Shown piece by piece: positions 22,619 through 35,900 of a DNA stretch of 64,000 nt. Positions within the stretch are counted from its first letter, which is position 1. The number at the start of each line of letters is the position of its first letter. A program made the translations under genes and the position numbers. This stretch comes from Metaphire vulgaris (lineage: Eukaryota > Annelida > Clitellata > Crassiclitellata > Megascolecidae). The notes below the pieces were generated by a model. The model worked only from the letters and a program-made list of their open reading frames with translations. It did no database searches and was not told where the DNA came from. Location: contig CM030848.1 in the NCBI GenBank assembly GCA_018105865.1, forward strand, positions 6,552,301-6,616,300, written 5' to 3'.

Positions 22619-23224
22619 CAAGTTCACAGAATAAGACTTTAGACCGTGTCTTGTGTTCTATAGAAGTGTTGTTTGTTGAACGTCTTCAGTTAAACGTCTT
22701 TATGAAAATAATCGCAGCTGGCTTCTTGGCAAAGGCGAAGATGAACAAAAAGAACATATAATTATATGCGTGAGATGCGAAAATAGAATCTACATTCCAG
22801 TTCTTTTGTGAAGTTTGTTAACAGTTCATCTAACTTAGTAACTTAGTGGCTGCAAGTTTTTAAGTTTCAAAAAAATCATAGCTACGCATATCAAGCCTTT
22901 CAGTGATGGTGATTAGGCCTATAATTATTACAAAATCGTGGCTTGAATGCGCATTTTATCTGTTTGAAGACTTTCAAAATTAGAAACAAAATTATTCAGA
23001 GTATAGGCCTAGGCCTCTAAAGGATTTACCAATTGGTCGAAATGTGTTAGAAGAGAGTAATTAAATTGAATGCTGATATTTTATGTTCTATAATTAGCCA
23101 TAGGTATATAAACTTTATTTTGCCATAATAAAACGTCTAAACAGCTGTTGGTATAAGCCTATGCCGTACTGCATGACTGCAGAAAATAGTACATTATTTA
23201 CTTTTATTGTAGCATAATACATGT

Positions 23225-24726
23225 CAGAGTTGCGCAACCTTATCAGGATGAAGGGCCACATTTTTTGGTTCCAAGAATCCGCGGGTCACGTGCTTTTTTT
23301 AAATGCAGAAGTGGTACGTTGGCAGTGACCATTAATAGCAATATTTGATATGATTATGGCTAGCATTTCATTCGACAGGACTAATGGAATCGATGGAATT
23401 TCTGATCCAGCCAGTGGCGGCTCCACCGGGGGGGGGCAGAGGGGCCCGTGCCCCCTATTGAGTGCCTGGCCCCCCAGTGGCCCCTCTGTTGGGACCCTAT
23501 ACTTAATGCTACATACATTATAAAACAAATGGTTGGCCCCCATGATTAGAAGTTGCCACCCCAACGGCCCCTTCACTTGCCAAATCCTGGAGCCGCCACT
23601 GGATCCAGCGGGCTCCGTAGATCACGATGATGACGACGACGGCGATGATTATGTCGATGACCAAGTGCAATAACTAGATGGCTATTTCTTCTATGCTCGT
23701 AAATAGTTTGTCGCTTGAGTTTCGTTAGGCCTATTATTATATGAAGAGAAAATCAAAGCTGGTCTGCATTTTGCATTTTATTCTGCACAACCTGCCTCTA
23801 ACATAATCCCAGAAACAGCCAAACTATTAAGCGGAATTTCTCATATGTATAAATGGAAGGCCATGCTAAAAAAGGTTTATTGTTGAGCAAACGAGAATCG
23901 CCAAACATTGGTCTTGCAAAGCGTTATATGATTAGGTTATTCTGATGTTTTAAACGCCTGCGATTACGGTCGATGAATATGAGAAAGATGAACGTGTCTT
24001 ATATTCGATCAGAATTACACCATCGTACGTGTGATTATTTGAATTTTGTTTTCCAAAAGAGGCGTCGTTCATATTCGCCAGATGGCGACGCAATCAATCA
24101 ATCAATCAATCATAAATCAAAATGGCTATTTATATTGCGCCTCTATGAATACCGTTTGCATCAATCACTCACTCAATCACTCAATCAATTAATCAATCAA
24201 TCAACTTCTATGGCGCCACTATCATAATGCCCAGGGCATCAGCCGATGGCGCACCAAATCGAAATAGACTTAAAGCTAGGTCAATCCGGAAGATCAGTCA
24301 GAACAGCGGGAGGAGCAATCTAAGGGGATAAGCCAAATCAAACAGGCATGTTTAAAGACCGGATTTGAAAGATGATAAAGCGTTAGTTAAGCCCTGTACG
24401 AGGTGATATTGGCAATGAATTCTAAGCTCACAACGGCGGCCAGTGGTAATGATGTGCAAAAGGCACCCAAAAAATGCATGTTGATCAAAATTTATAATGG
24501 TCCGCTTGTATTAAAAAAAGCTGCCCTCCCCTGATTTAGACCATTGGAAGAAAGGAAATTGACAGTTGAAAAACTTCTTGTCTAACGCTAATATGAAAGC
24601 AAGAAAGCCTTCGGGCCGCATTAAAGTCTTCGCAGCCACTATCAACTGAAATCCTAAAACGTCCGCGGTCACAAAAATCGCCTGCGGGTCACTAGTGGCC
24701 CGCGGGCCACGGGTCGTGCACCCCTG
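23225..24726. mobile_element. Non-autonomous hAT element, 1.5 kb, with nested MITE
   Basis: The ends are CAGAGTTGCGCAACC and GGGTCGTGCACCCCTG (imperfect inverted repeats). The 8-bp target duplication is ATACATGT/ATATATGT (23217-23224, 24727-24734). Inside are a family A MITE (23412-23601), a degenerate LINE/SINE tail near 24200 and ATCA repeats. No intact reading frame. Confidence 0.75.
23412..23601. mobile_element. hAT-type MITE, family A (nested)
   Basis: 190 bp, CAGTGGCGGCTCCACCGG to GAGCCGCCACTG, perfect duplications GATCCAGC (23404-23411, 23602-23609). Confidence 0.92.
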
Positions 24727-25394
24727 ATATATGTAATGAAACTCAAAAATCACACTACATTCCAAGTATGAAGTAAGCCCGTTTAGTGCGGGCTGGGACT
24801 TTGTCCCTGCATAACTGTGTCACTGGCTGGCCTTCTTGGCACGCAACAAAATTTTACTTTTAAAATCGAAAATATTGGCACGCAATCTGGAAAAAGGTTC
24901 GCCGCTCCTGGAATAGGCTATAGAGCTGGCTTGTGGCCAGACGTCGATTTACCTCAGAGTATGGACTGTCTGGCAATTCGTCTTCATTACTCATTAGACT
25001 TGGCACGCAGACGGTTGCTTGTCGTTCTTCATGCTCCTCCTGGGACCCAAGAAAATTGTCCCTTCTCCCATCTATCCACGACCATGGACAAGCATCCTGT
25101 TTCCCTCTCAGAATTATAATTGCGTAAGACTTGATTCTGTTGGACCATAAACCGAGAGGACATTGCACAGACGCTCAAATTCTGCATGACTTTAATCTCA
25201 TTTGCGTTCCCAGTCACACTTCGATGTCTTCTGAAGCCCGATGTTGCTGTTCCTGGTGTTTTCCGCCCAACCTAGCTGTTCCCCTCTTTCATGTCATGTC
25301 ATGTCAACTAAGAATGTTTCAATGTTTCTGACATTTTTTAAAAAGAATAACCGTAACTATTTGCATCGATACAATGCCGATTAAAAGCTTCCGA

Positions 25395-25797
25395 GTTTGT
25401 CCATTAAATAAGTCAACAATTTAGGGGGAGGGGGTTTGAAAAAGTTTGACAGTTTTTGACAGGGGGAGGGGGTCAAGAGAAGTTGACGTCAGCAATTTCA
25501 CTTTTTACAAATAAAAAATATGAAATTTCATGGAATATTACTTAATAGTCAACAATGGAAACAAGCATGGTAAAAAAGGTCATCACCACCACATTTTGAC
25601 ACTCGATGAGCAAAAAGGGAAAATGGTCATCACCGTAAAAATAGTAACCTTGTTATTGGGACATGTCATTGATCTTGGGGGGGGGTCAAAAGTTTTTGAC
25701 ATAATTATAGGGCGTAACGGAAAACTGACAGTTGTTGACAAGGGGGAGGCGTACAAATTTGCCCAAATATTGTTGACATAATTAATGGACAGCCCCT
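25395..25797. mobile_element. DNA element of the GTCCATTAATTACG family (family E)
   Basis: The interior and ends are close to the copy at 17959 (TTTGACAGTTTTTGACAGGG, TGTTGACATAATTAATGGAC). The left end is degraded (TTTGTCCATTAAATAAGTCA). Confidence 0.7.
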
Positions 25798-26080
25798 TAA
25801 TCACAAAATGACACGACACTGTATAACCTGTGCAAGTATCATGCTTATTCACTGCCTTAATTATTAGTAAGCTGACAATCACAACGAAACGATGATGTGG
25901 ACAAAGACGACGATTATGATGACGAGAAATTATTTGGTAAAGCCTTAAACCTAAAGCACGCTATTTAAACTTGTTGTATATGGTCTATATACCTTTGAAG
26001 TTATAAACGATCTTAAAGCGTTTCTTAAAAACAAAATCCTCAAAACAAAGTCCTCATTTAGAGCGTACATGTACAAAGAA

Positions 26081-26269
26081 CAGTGGCGGCTCCACCGGGA
26101 GGACCATGGGAGCCCGTGCCCCCCTATTGAGTGCCTGCCCCCAGTGGGCCTCCTGTTGGGACCCTATATATTAATGCTATATACATTAAACAACAAACGG
26201 TTGGCCCCCATGATTAGAAGTTGCCACCCCAACGGCCCCCCCACTTGCCAAATCCTAGAGCCGCCACTG
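26081..26269. mobile_element. hAT-type MITE, family A
   Basis: 189 bp, CAGTGGCGGCTCCACCGG to GAGCCGCCACTG, perfect duplications ACAAAGAA (26073-26080, 26270-26277). Confidence 0.92.
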
Positions 26270-26286
26270 ACAAAGAAGCGTCCCCA

Positions 26287-26460
26287 TCAGGGTTATTTCT
26301 AGGATTATCAATTTGGGGGTGGGAGGGGGTGTCGGTCTCACATTGGGGGTGGGGTGTTGGAGGGTGTTAGGGTGCATCTCAGGCTCGGATTGGGGAAAAT
26401 TTGGAGGGGTGTCGGTCTCAAATTGTGGGGTGCTAGGGGGTGTAAAAATATTCCTGGTCT
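26287..26460. mobile_element. MITE fragment with CAGGGTTATTTCTAGG terminus
   Basis: Begins CAGGGTTATTTCTAGGATTA, then G-rich GGGGGTGTCGGTCTCA repeats. A related piece with the same start lies at 34456-34640. The right end was not found. Confidence 0.45.
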
Positions 26461-27027
26461 CCATTACTAAAACATTTCGGTCCTGTCAGAAAAACTAAAC
26501 CAATTAATTTTTCATAAGTTAGAGTTTTAAGGACTACGAACTACTGTAGAACCATTAGCGTATAACTGTGCGGGTCACGGGGCGAGTCCCTTTATTCTGG
26601 CTGGGAGTCTGGGACCCGTGTGGGATTTGTCTTTGTGCAGAATCGTAAAGAAATTTTTATCGAGAGCTAACAGAACGATAAATTTAGTTGTAGACCTATT
26701 AGAGCTTTTGACCACTCTATAATAAAATCACAAAGCATTTGAAGTAATTTAATTTCGATATTATCGAAACGCCTCCGCGGCTGCATGGGATGAAGCCCCC
26801 ACAGTCCTATGAGGAGCTTACGGCCCTCCCCCAAATTGCCCAAAACCCCACAGCCGGACTAAATGGGATGATGTGCGGTTTTGCCTTAATGGTGTCTCTC
26901 CTATCCTGGAACTCTGGCTACGCCAATGACTGGCAGAGACCTACAGTAGTCAATCGAGACTTGATCTTCTTGGGATATACACGTAGTCGATGCTTTGTCG
27001 AAGTTGAACTTGGAAATTCTCCCCTGG

Positions 27028-27291
27028 CAATGGCGTAGCCAATGGAGTCAGGAAGCCGCCCCCCTTTCGGATCGGGACCAGTCGTAAGATTCGTCCAAAA
27101 CCGGTGAGTAGTGGGGAAGGAGGGAGTTCAGGGAAATTATGGGTAAATCAATAGTAATCGGCCTAGGAAAACGCACCGGACGTTATAGACTTTAAAAAGT
27201 TTGAGACGACGACCATTATTGGCTCGTCAAGACTTTTGGCCCGAAAAATGTCGAAGTGCCTCCCTATTCTGGAATCCTGACTACGCCACTG
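27028..27291. mobile_element. MITE of the CAGTGGCGTAGCC group
   Basis: Left end CAATGGCGTAGCCAATGG, right end GACTACGCCACTG, flanks TCCCCTGG/TCTTCTGG (6 of 8). A degraded reverse motif copy (GACGACCATTATTGGCTCG) is at 27205. It lies just past the stop codon of the minus-strand lectin/CUB gene, so probably in its 3' UTR or flank. A related degenerate copy may span 26553-26930. Confidence 0.65.
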
Positions 27292-27353
27292 TCTTCTGGC
27301 AATCGAATTTTTTCTCGCTGGTTCATAATTATCACACACAGACTGTCGACGTC

Positions 27354-28733
27354 CTAACAAGTCATCTCGTAGACGTGTTCCGTGGCCGCCTGGTGACCTT
27401 TCCTTCCGACGAAATGATTATCCTCCCCCGCCGCCATCTGCCTTTCCAGGAGCTTACCGTCCGGAGCGGGGCAGGAGCAGACGACGTCTTCGGCGACGGT
27501 GGGTGGCGCGTGGTGATGTGCCATCAGCAGCCAGGAGGAGTCCGGCAGGAACTCGCCAGGTGGCGCCTTGACGTCGGCGTCGAACGCGCTCCTCGATGGC
27601 TCGTAGTAGATCTGGACTTCGTTGTTTTGCTCGGTGGTCGTCCGAACGGATCGCGAGTAGTACTGGGCCGGCGGTTGATGGGACTGGCTCCTGACGACCC
27701 TGTGACGGTAGTCTCTCCTGAAAATATTACGCACGAAACAGTGATGTGCGATAGGCTCATACAGTGTTTAATCTAGGCCGTTTCCGGGGGAAAATTGACC
27801 TTCCCCCCCGGAAATTTCAAATTCGCCCCGGAAATTTTGGAATACTACATGGACTAACAGCGGCCCCTAGCAGAATTCCCCCCGGCTTTGTCAGTCCCCC
27901 CGGCTTTTTGAGTTCCCCCCGGAGTCCAGGAGTCTAGATTAAACACTGGGCTCATAGAAAAATACCGCGGCATTACAAGTGACGGTATACACTGTGACGG
28001 TATAGGCTTATAGGAGGGAGGGCACACACTCACGCACACACCCAAACACAGTGGCGTAGCCAGGATTTCCGGAAGCGGGGTTCGGTTTTCGGTTTTGACC
28101 GCGACCAACTTTGGAAAAATCTTGACAAGCAAAAAAACGTCACCTCGTCTCTATTTTTCCTCCCAGGCGCTGACAAGCAAAAAAGGTCGTCGCCTCTTAA
28201 ACCGTTACATTCCATAGCCAAGGGGTCTAACCCCCAAAATCGCGTCCCAAAATGGAAAATGCATAAAAACTCATTATAAATATTTTATTTTCGGCAGCCA
28301 AGGGTTTTTTGCACCCCCCCCCCATCCCCTTTGGCTACGCCACTGCACACACACACACACACACACACACTTCAGCAATTCAGCTTTAATTTAGGGACGG
28401 TGATCTGATTTGCTGTTTTGTCGTCCGTGCATTTTTAGTTCGTTAATTTTGACAACGACTGACCTCTTCAGATAAGCCATCAGAGCTGCTAATAAGGCGA
28501 CTCCCATGACGATTCCGAGCGTCATTCCGATCGCCACTGTGATCAGAATCGCTGTTTAAACAGATGACGGATTTCACATTGAAATTCTGATCAACTGGAT
28601 ACGCTCTCTCTAATTCATCTAGTACTCATTTTACTGACAGAAATGTAGGATATAAAATGCGATTAAATCGATAATTATCGGTAAAATAACAAGAAATTTT
28701 AATATTTCACAGCATAAAGTGATTCGCTAACTT

Positions 28734-28805
<72 letters not shown>

Positions 28806-29732
28806 TAATTGTAACCGGTAGTTTAACAGTGTACGATTTAGCCTATACAATCTATCATGCTTTGATTATATTACTTTCCTTGTTTTAATTCGGTTGGCAA
28901 TCTGAAAATATCTCTATTCGCTAGTAGGCCTATCTTCATAAAATTTTAAATGTAGAATTAATACAGACTGGTAAATTGAAAACATCGCATTACTTTGCTG
29001 TAAGACTCGATCCCTTTTGGCCCAATTGCTGTTCAGTGTACAAGCTTTACGTGGGCCGACTACATTTTTGGCCACACTGTCCATCACATCCCATCTCGCC
29101 TGGCACGGAGATCATGGCAGCACAAGGGAGAGCGCCTGAACGACAGCCAGCGCCGCCCAGCGGTCGACGCCGGAGGAGATAGCATCGATCGGGGACTGCG
29201 AATGAAAGGCAAGGGCTCTGGAACCGGAGGCAGCCGGAAGATGAATGCTTGACCTGACCTGACCGGACCTGATTTGACCTGATTTGACCTCTTACATCGC
29301 AAAACGCACGCGTTCGTTCACGGCTCGATTAATTAACAAGCGGCGAAAACGTCAAAATCACGTCCGTCTTTACAGTTTGTAAGTAAGTAAGTAAATAAAA
29401 TCTCGTTATTTTCTATAGCGCCTTCAAAAGCAGCACCGAACTATAGCTCCTTATTCCTATAGGCGCTTGTGTAGCGACAGCATCTACGCAACACCACTAG
29501 ACACAAGTGATTAAGTGCAAGAAATAAAAGGAGCAAATATATTAATAATCGCATATAAAGGGTTTGATAAATCGGAGGGTGAAGCTTACCGTGTGCCCAG
29601 TCGCTGGTGACTTTCGACCAGAATCCAGAGCCAGGTTCTACGCAATCAAAATGCACGAAAAGAGATAAAATAACAAGACAAGAAAACAACATAAACAATG
29701 CAGACATGGGCATATACTGTATGTGGAAATGA

Positions 29733-29810
<78 letters not shown>

Positions 29811-30354
29811 CATCATCATCATCATCATCATCATTATTATTATTATTAGACAGACGATTTCTATAGCGCAATAAGCATGGCAAAAGTGTCAAAGACAAGA
29901 GCGCTTTACAAAACTACGTATACCCGATGGTGAATAAGTAAGTCTTAAGATTACGTAGAAAAATTCCAAAAGAATCAGAGTAGTCCCGCAGTGAATTCCA
30001 CAGTTCTAGATTGCCCCGAGTAACCGATCTGTCCCCAAACTTAGCCGTTTTAGACGGGGAAGGCACAAGCAATTTGACTCGACTGCCAGATCTTAGCAGC
30101 CGACGTCGTTCCAACGACGTGCGACATGTGCGACATTGTCAGCTGCTCATGTCTGCATAAACGGCCGTGTGTACGTGTAAGTGGTAATATTGCGACATTC
30201 TGTCGCTGTAACTCACCCACTCACCCACCCTCTCACTTTCTTGCTTGGCTTCACCCGGACCGAGGGGAGAAACAAACATTGGAAAGGAGATCGGGGAGAC
30301 ATCGAGGAGAAATCGAGAGAAACACCGGAGGAATCGACCGGGAGGAAAGAACCG

Positions 30355-30419
<65 letters not shown>

Positions 30420-32505
30420 TCTCGTCAGGAATAATGTTGTAAACGATGATGCGAGCCAAAGGAGAACAAAGGAACATTGGCACGTATACAGATGTCAACG
30501 ATTGCGTCTCCACTCAACACTGATTTATCAGGAAAGTAAATATTATGTTTATCTTGATGGTTTATGTCGTTTTATTGCATCTATATTGTTTACTGTATAT
30601 TATTGATCGTCGTTTGCATTCTGTGTGTGTACGCTAATTATTATCGCTACGATTGATTACGAATAATAATGCTCTGATGGACATGGCGAAGAGCGCAAAT
30701 ATATATAATTCAATGGAAGATTTCATTGCTCACATTATTATATTAAATTAGTATACCTTTATGTGGCACTATCGCGCATTGCGATTGTTGGAATATAACC
30801 AGAAGATAGGTTCTGAACATTAGTTATGATCGAGATTCTAGCTTATGAACATTTCCACTGCTTTCATTGCATATGTTTCTGCTACTATTTCATTTTTGCT
30901 TATATTATACATATACTAGAAAGATGCTCGCTTCGCTCGCAGTGCAGGATAATACTAATATCTATCCACATCGCGCAATGCTCGCTTCGCTCACTTCGCT
31001 CGCAATGCAGGCTCGCTTCGCTCGAGGCAACGAATATTCCAGAACGACCAATCAGAACGCTCACCCAGCCAACCAATCAGAACGCTTGAAGGTAAAGGTA
31101 ACCAATGAGAATATCACATAACCAACCAATCAGAACGCTCACACAGCCAAGCAATCAGAACACTCGAACGCTTGAAGGTAACCAATCAGAACGCTCACAC
31201 AGCCAACAAATGAGAACGCTTGAAGGTAACAGACATGCAGAGGAAGGATTTTAATATTATAGATTATGCAATCTATTCGAGTGATTTCTGGCCTTTGCTA
31301 ATCTATTCTGTCAGAGTCTATAGCACAGACTCAACGTACCCGCGGGCATTCGGGAAGATGAACTCACATGAAATTGGTCATCCTGAGAAAACAGCGTGGG
31401 TTCAACAGACGCTAGAATATTTCAGGGCCCCCGTCCTTGTAGACAAATCTCCCCCCGGTTGCTCTACTCGGAGACGGTGGTGTTGAGGACAGTAAGGGCG
31501 GGCTAGGAGCGTCGCAATATTTGTGTGTCTGCGTTTTTGTGCGTGTGTGTGTATGCGTGTAGTGTCACTGATGTTGGGAGTTATGGAGTCAGTCATGGTT
31601 AGTGACAGAAGGAAATCGATGGATGGATGCGAGGGAAGGCGCGGATAGTCTGATTAAAACAGCTCTTCACAAAGACAGATAATTATATTTTTCGTTGTTT
31701 ATTGAACTTAGAAGTCCTTCGAGTTCGAAACCGTCCGTTCCGTAGAATTCTCGTAAACGTTTCGGAAATTAACAAACGGCGGCAGATGCGACTGTAAGCG
31801 CGGGGCCGTCTTACCGCGAACACCATTAGGCCATCTATCATCCGGGCATTCGCTCCAACGTCTACAGAGCTAAAGATCAGAACTACGTTTAGTCGATCAG
31901 AGTTTAAATATTCAATTGATTCGGCAAGATCATTGCAGTAGCCATTTCACACCACCCCCACAGGAAAATATCATAGCTCATAACCAGTGGGGCTATAAAT
32001 GCGAATTTCTATATGGTTTGTTGGCAAACAGGATGGGTAACAAATTTAATTTAAATTTAAAAATTTCTAGTTCTGCACATCTTAGAGAAAACGGAGAATA
32101 ATTACAGCCGGGGTGTGAAAACACCCCGAAATCCGGATGAAGGTTAAGAGAATCACAAGGGTGACATGCTAGCAGTAGTACCCACTAACCCCTCCTGGCC
32201 CCCACATGGTGGATATTTTAAAAAGCAGTGGAGACTGGGTTACTTTAACTCAAAAGTTTAATCCTCCAAGGGCTGGTCGGACAAAAAAGCAAAATTTCCT
32301 ACCCACGCCGGGGATTTGGTCTTGAGCAGTGGGCCGAAGCCAAATCCCAAATCAGCGACAAAGAAACGTGGCACTGGACACGGTGACTTTGCTGTATATT
32401 ATTATTATAATGGGTTGATATTTAAATTTTGATTATTGCTATTTCATTGCTATCTTGCTCACCGTACATATTCTGCACGATGACTAATGAGCATTACAAA
32501 ATCTA

Positions 32506-32541
<36 letters not shown>

Positions 32542-32835
32542 TATTATTATTATTATTATTACCGGGCTGTTGGCTGTGTTGACTGCAGACGGGAACCGTT
32601 CCGTTCCATTCTCCGTTTCTGCAGACGAGATAACGAGGCTTCGTTGCGTTGTCGCACGAGATCATCAGTTTATCAACTTCCGGTCGAACGATAATCATGT
32701 GACCGGACATGGCAGGAAGATCGGCGCAACCGATAGCTGCCGACGAAAAACAAGCGAAGAGTTCAAACGCTTTCAAAGAATTCGATGGAAAACAGCGACA
32801 GTCAGCGTTGAAGCAGGTCCAACAGACAGACAGAC

Positions 32836-32910
<75 letters not shown>

Positions 32911-35900
32911 CACAAAGAGACAGACACACAAAGAGACAGACACACAAAGAGACACACAGACAGACACACAAAGAGACACACAGACAGACACACAGACAGA
33001 CACACAGACAGACACACAGACAGACACACAGACAGACACGCAGACAGACACACAGACAGACACACAGAAACAAACGTATCTAGAAAGTCATTATGTAAAT
33101 TAAGGAGGAAGCCTTTTAAATGTACAGAAAATTACGCCTTCGCAGTCCCAGAGTCACGTGTTTGACAGTCATCCAATTATTACAGGAAAGAAGATGCATA
33201 TTGAGCGAGTATACATAGTGCTATAGGACGAGTCGTGTAACAACACCTGCTGTGTGTTTTTCACTCGTGCTTTTGCGAAAGCCACGCGTGGGCTGAATAC
33301 TTACAGGGCCACCGTGTCTCATTGGGCTAATTAACTGATGATTGTTCTAATAAACTGCTAGTTAATAATGGCTTTATTATAATGCCAACGACCCCGATAC
33401 ACAGAGGTGCGAATCGACTCCAAATTTATTCGCAAAAAGATAAAGTAGGCCTATTCAAATAAAGTAACCAAATAGCGTGTTTGGGAATTTAGCAGAGTGG
33501 TAACAACGCCGGGCGATAGAGCAGAAGATCGCTGGTTCGATACCCTCAGAAGCCCTAAGGTCTACTCAGCCTTAATCGCTAGAGGGTGGTGGTAAACTGA
33601 GGAGCAGCGTTAAGCTGCGAGGTAAAACGTGGGTCTGGGGAAAGTAATGGCAACCTACCCTAGATTAATGAATTATACCACCTACGTCGCTGATTGCCTA
33701 GACTTGAGATAAGCGCCAGAACCCAACGCTTAGGCTCGAGTACGGGATCTACCTTTTATTTAATCAGAGAGCGTGACATGTATTAATAGCGACGACTTAA
33801 TTATTATGTTTTCGGTTATCTGTTAGAATCACAGCGCTCTACAGTATGTTTACCTTCTAAGGAATAGAAAGATGGCAGAATAGTAGCCTAACACGCTAGA
33901 CAGGCACGCTGACTAACACCGGATAAAATCGCGCTAGATCAGCGGTTATCAAACTTTTTAGGATTTCTTGTGTGGTGGCCTCTTAGAAATTTCTGTGATG
34001 ACTCGCAGACCTTATGAAATTTTAATTTTCAATTAACTGTAATTAACACATAGGCTGCTTGTTTTGTCGATCAATTATTTAATCAGAAAATTGCAAATCT
34101 TAGTCATCAAATTTAAATTCAAATGGAAGCAGCACTCTTAGAGACATCAGTGTGTTTTGTGTTCTGAGGTGTTGGTGAGGTGTCTTGAGAAAGTAATCCC
34201 TTTACGGTTCCCCTGAAACCGCTTGGCGGTTCCCTGTAGGACCGCGGATTCCACTTTGAGAACCACTGCACTAAAGCCCGTAAGGTCGACTCAGCCTTCA
34301 TTCGCCAGATGGCGTTGGCAACTGAGTATCGGTTTAAGCCGCGAAGTAAACAGGCGCATTACATATGAGAACAATGGCTCCGTATTACCGTGTAACTTGC
34401 ACCAGTCGCTTGGCTGAGGTAATTGAAATATCAGAGCTGCCTTTACTTATGACCAGGTTTATTTCTAGGATTATCAATTTGGGGGGTGTCGGTATATTTT
34501 GGGGGTCCCATCAATGCCGAAAAAGTCAGACAAGCAAAAAGGTCATTCCAGGCTCATATTGGGGGTGTTGGAGGTGTCGGTCTCAAATGAGGGTGGGGTG
34601 GGGTGATGGGGGCGTTAGGGGAGGGTGTAAACATATCCCTGCTTACGACCCTTAGGTTAGCCTTGAGATCTCGGGAAGGACTTCACTTTATAACCAGGGG
34701 CGCAGCCAGGAATTCGATTTGGGAGGGTATAAATATTTTGGGTGGGTATAAATCTTATACAACACTGTTAGCGTACTCGGAAAGAAGGCTACAGGAACTG
34801 GTGGACAAACTATCAGAGGAAAGTGAGAGAAAAGGACTAAAAATAAACATAAAGAAGACCTTCACTATGGTAATAACAAAACAAAAAGAAGTGCCGAAAT
34901 GCAAGATTTTATTAAATGGAAGAGAAATAGAACAAGTAACTTATTTCAAATATTTGGGAAGCATTATTACAAGTGATGGAAGAAGTGATAAAGACATAAT
35001 AACAAGAATAGGTATGGCAAAATCTGCCTTCATGGAAATGAAACAAATATTAACGAACAAGAAAATATTAAAAGAAACAAGGCTCAGAGTGCTTAGATGC
35101 TATGTATGGTCAGTTTTGTTATATGGATCTGAGACGTGGAACATATCAAAAAAGATTAAAAAGAAACTGGAAGCGGCAGAAATGTGGTTTTATAGGAGGA
35201 TGCTAAAGGTCCCATGGACAGACAAGAGAACTAACGAAGAAGTACTACAGATGATGGAAGAGAGACGAACACTGATGACTACCATCAAGTTAAGACAGAT
35301 GAAATTTTTCGGGCACGTGATGAGAAAAGAAGGATTAGAAAACTTGGCAGTGACAGGCATGGTGGAGGGTAAAAGATCAAGAGGAAAACAAAGATCAAAA
35401 TATACAGACAGAATGAGAGAAGAAATGGGGATAGGAAATAACATCGAACTCCTGAGGAACACTAGAGATCGAGAAAAGTGGAAGTCCATGGCCGCCGACG
35501 CAGCAATGCATGGCACCTGAAAGAAGAAGAAGAATAAATCTTAACTATAAATCACATAAACCATATAAACCACATATAACCACATGTAAATCACATACAA
35601 AAACTTTAAGGTAGACTGATTTTGGGGGTATATATACCGATATACCCGTCGTCGCTACGCCCCTGTTTATAACTACCTTCGTACTTTAGAAGATATCTGA
35701 CAGCGTCGCCATCTGAATGCGCGGAGACTGTCTCCTTCTCCTCCTCCTCTCCCTCCTCTTCGTCGGAGGTTTTGCCTCCCGCCGGAGAAACTCCTGTCCT
35801 GTCCGATCTTTCGATTTTCACCGGAAACGTTTCGATTTCGATCGAGTTCGTCTCGGACAGGTAGACGACCCTCTCCCGCTCGGCGCCGCTGCAGATCCTC

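Noticed and set aside
27201..27776. 191-codon plus-strand open frame
   Set aside because: Antisense shadow of the lectin/CUB gene's cytoplasmic-tail exon plus a MITE. No family signal in this frame.
28976..29182. Frame ending in [22 protein letters not shown]
   Set aside because: GC-rich composition alone. No homology, and on the opposite strand to the gene it lies within.
32773..33103. Long Cys/Val/Ser-rich and Thr/Asp/Arg-rich frames
   Set aside because: Produced by the (CAGA)n repeat in several phases. Only the CCP domain at 32563-32736 is real.
33486..33560. Possible tRNA gene (A and B boxes present)
   Set aside because: No cloverleaf acceptor stem. The sequence continues as a SINE body found elsewhere in the window.
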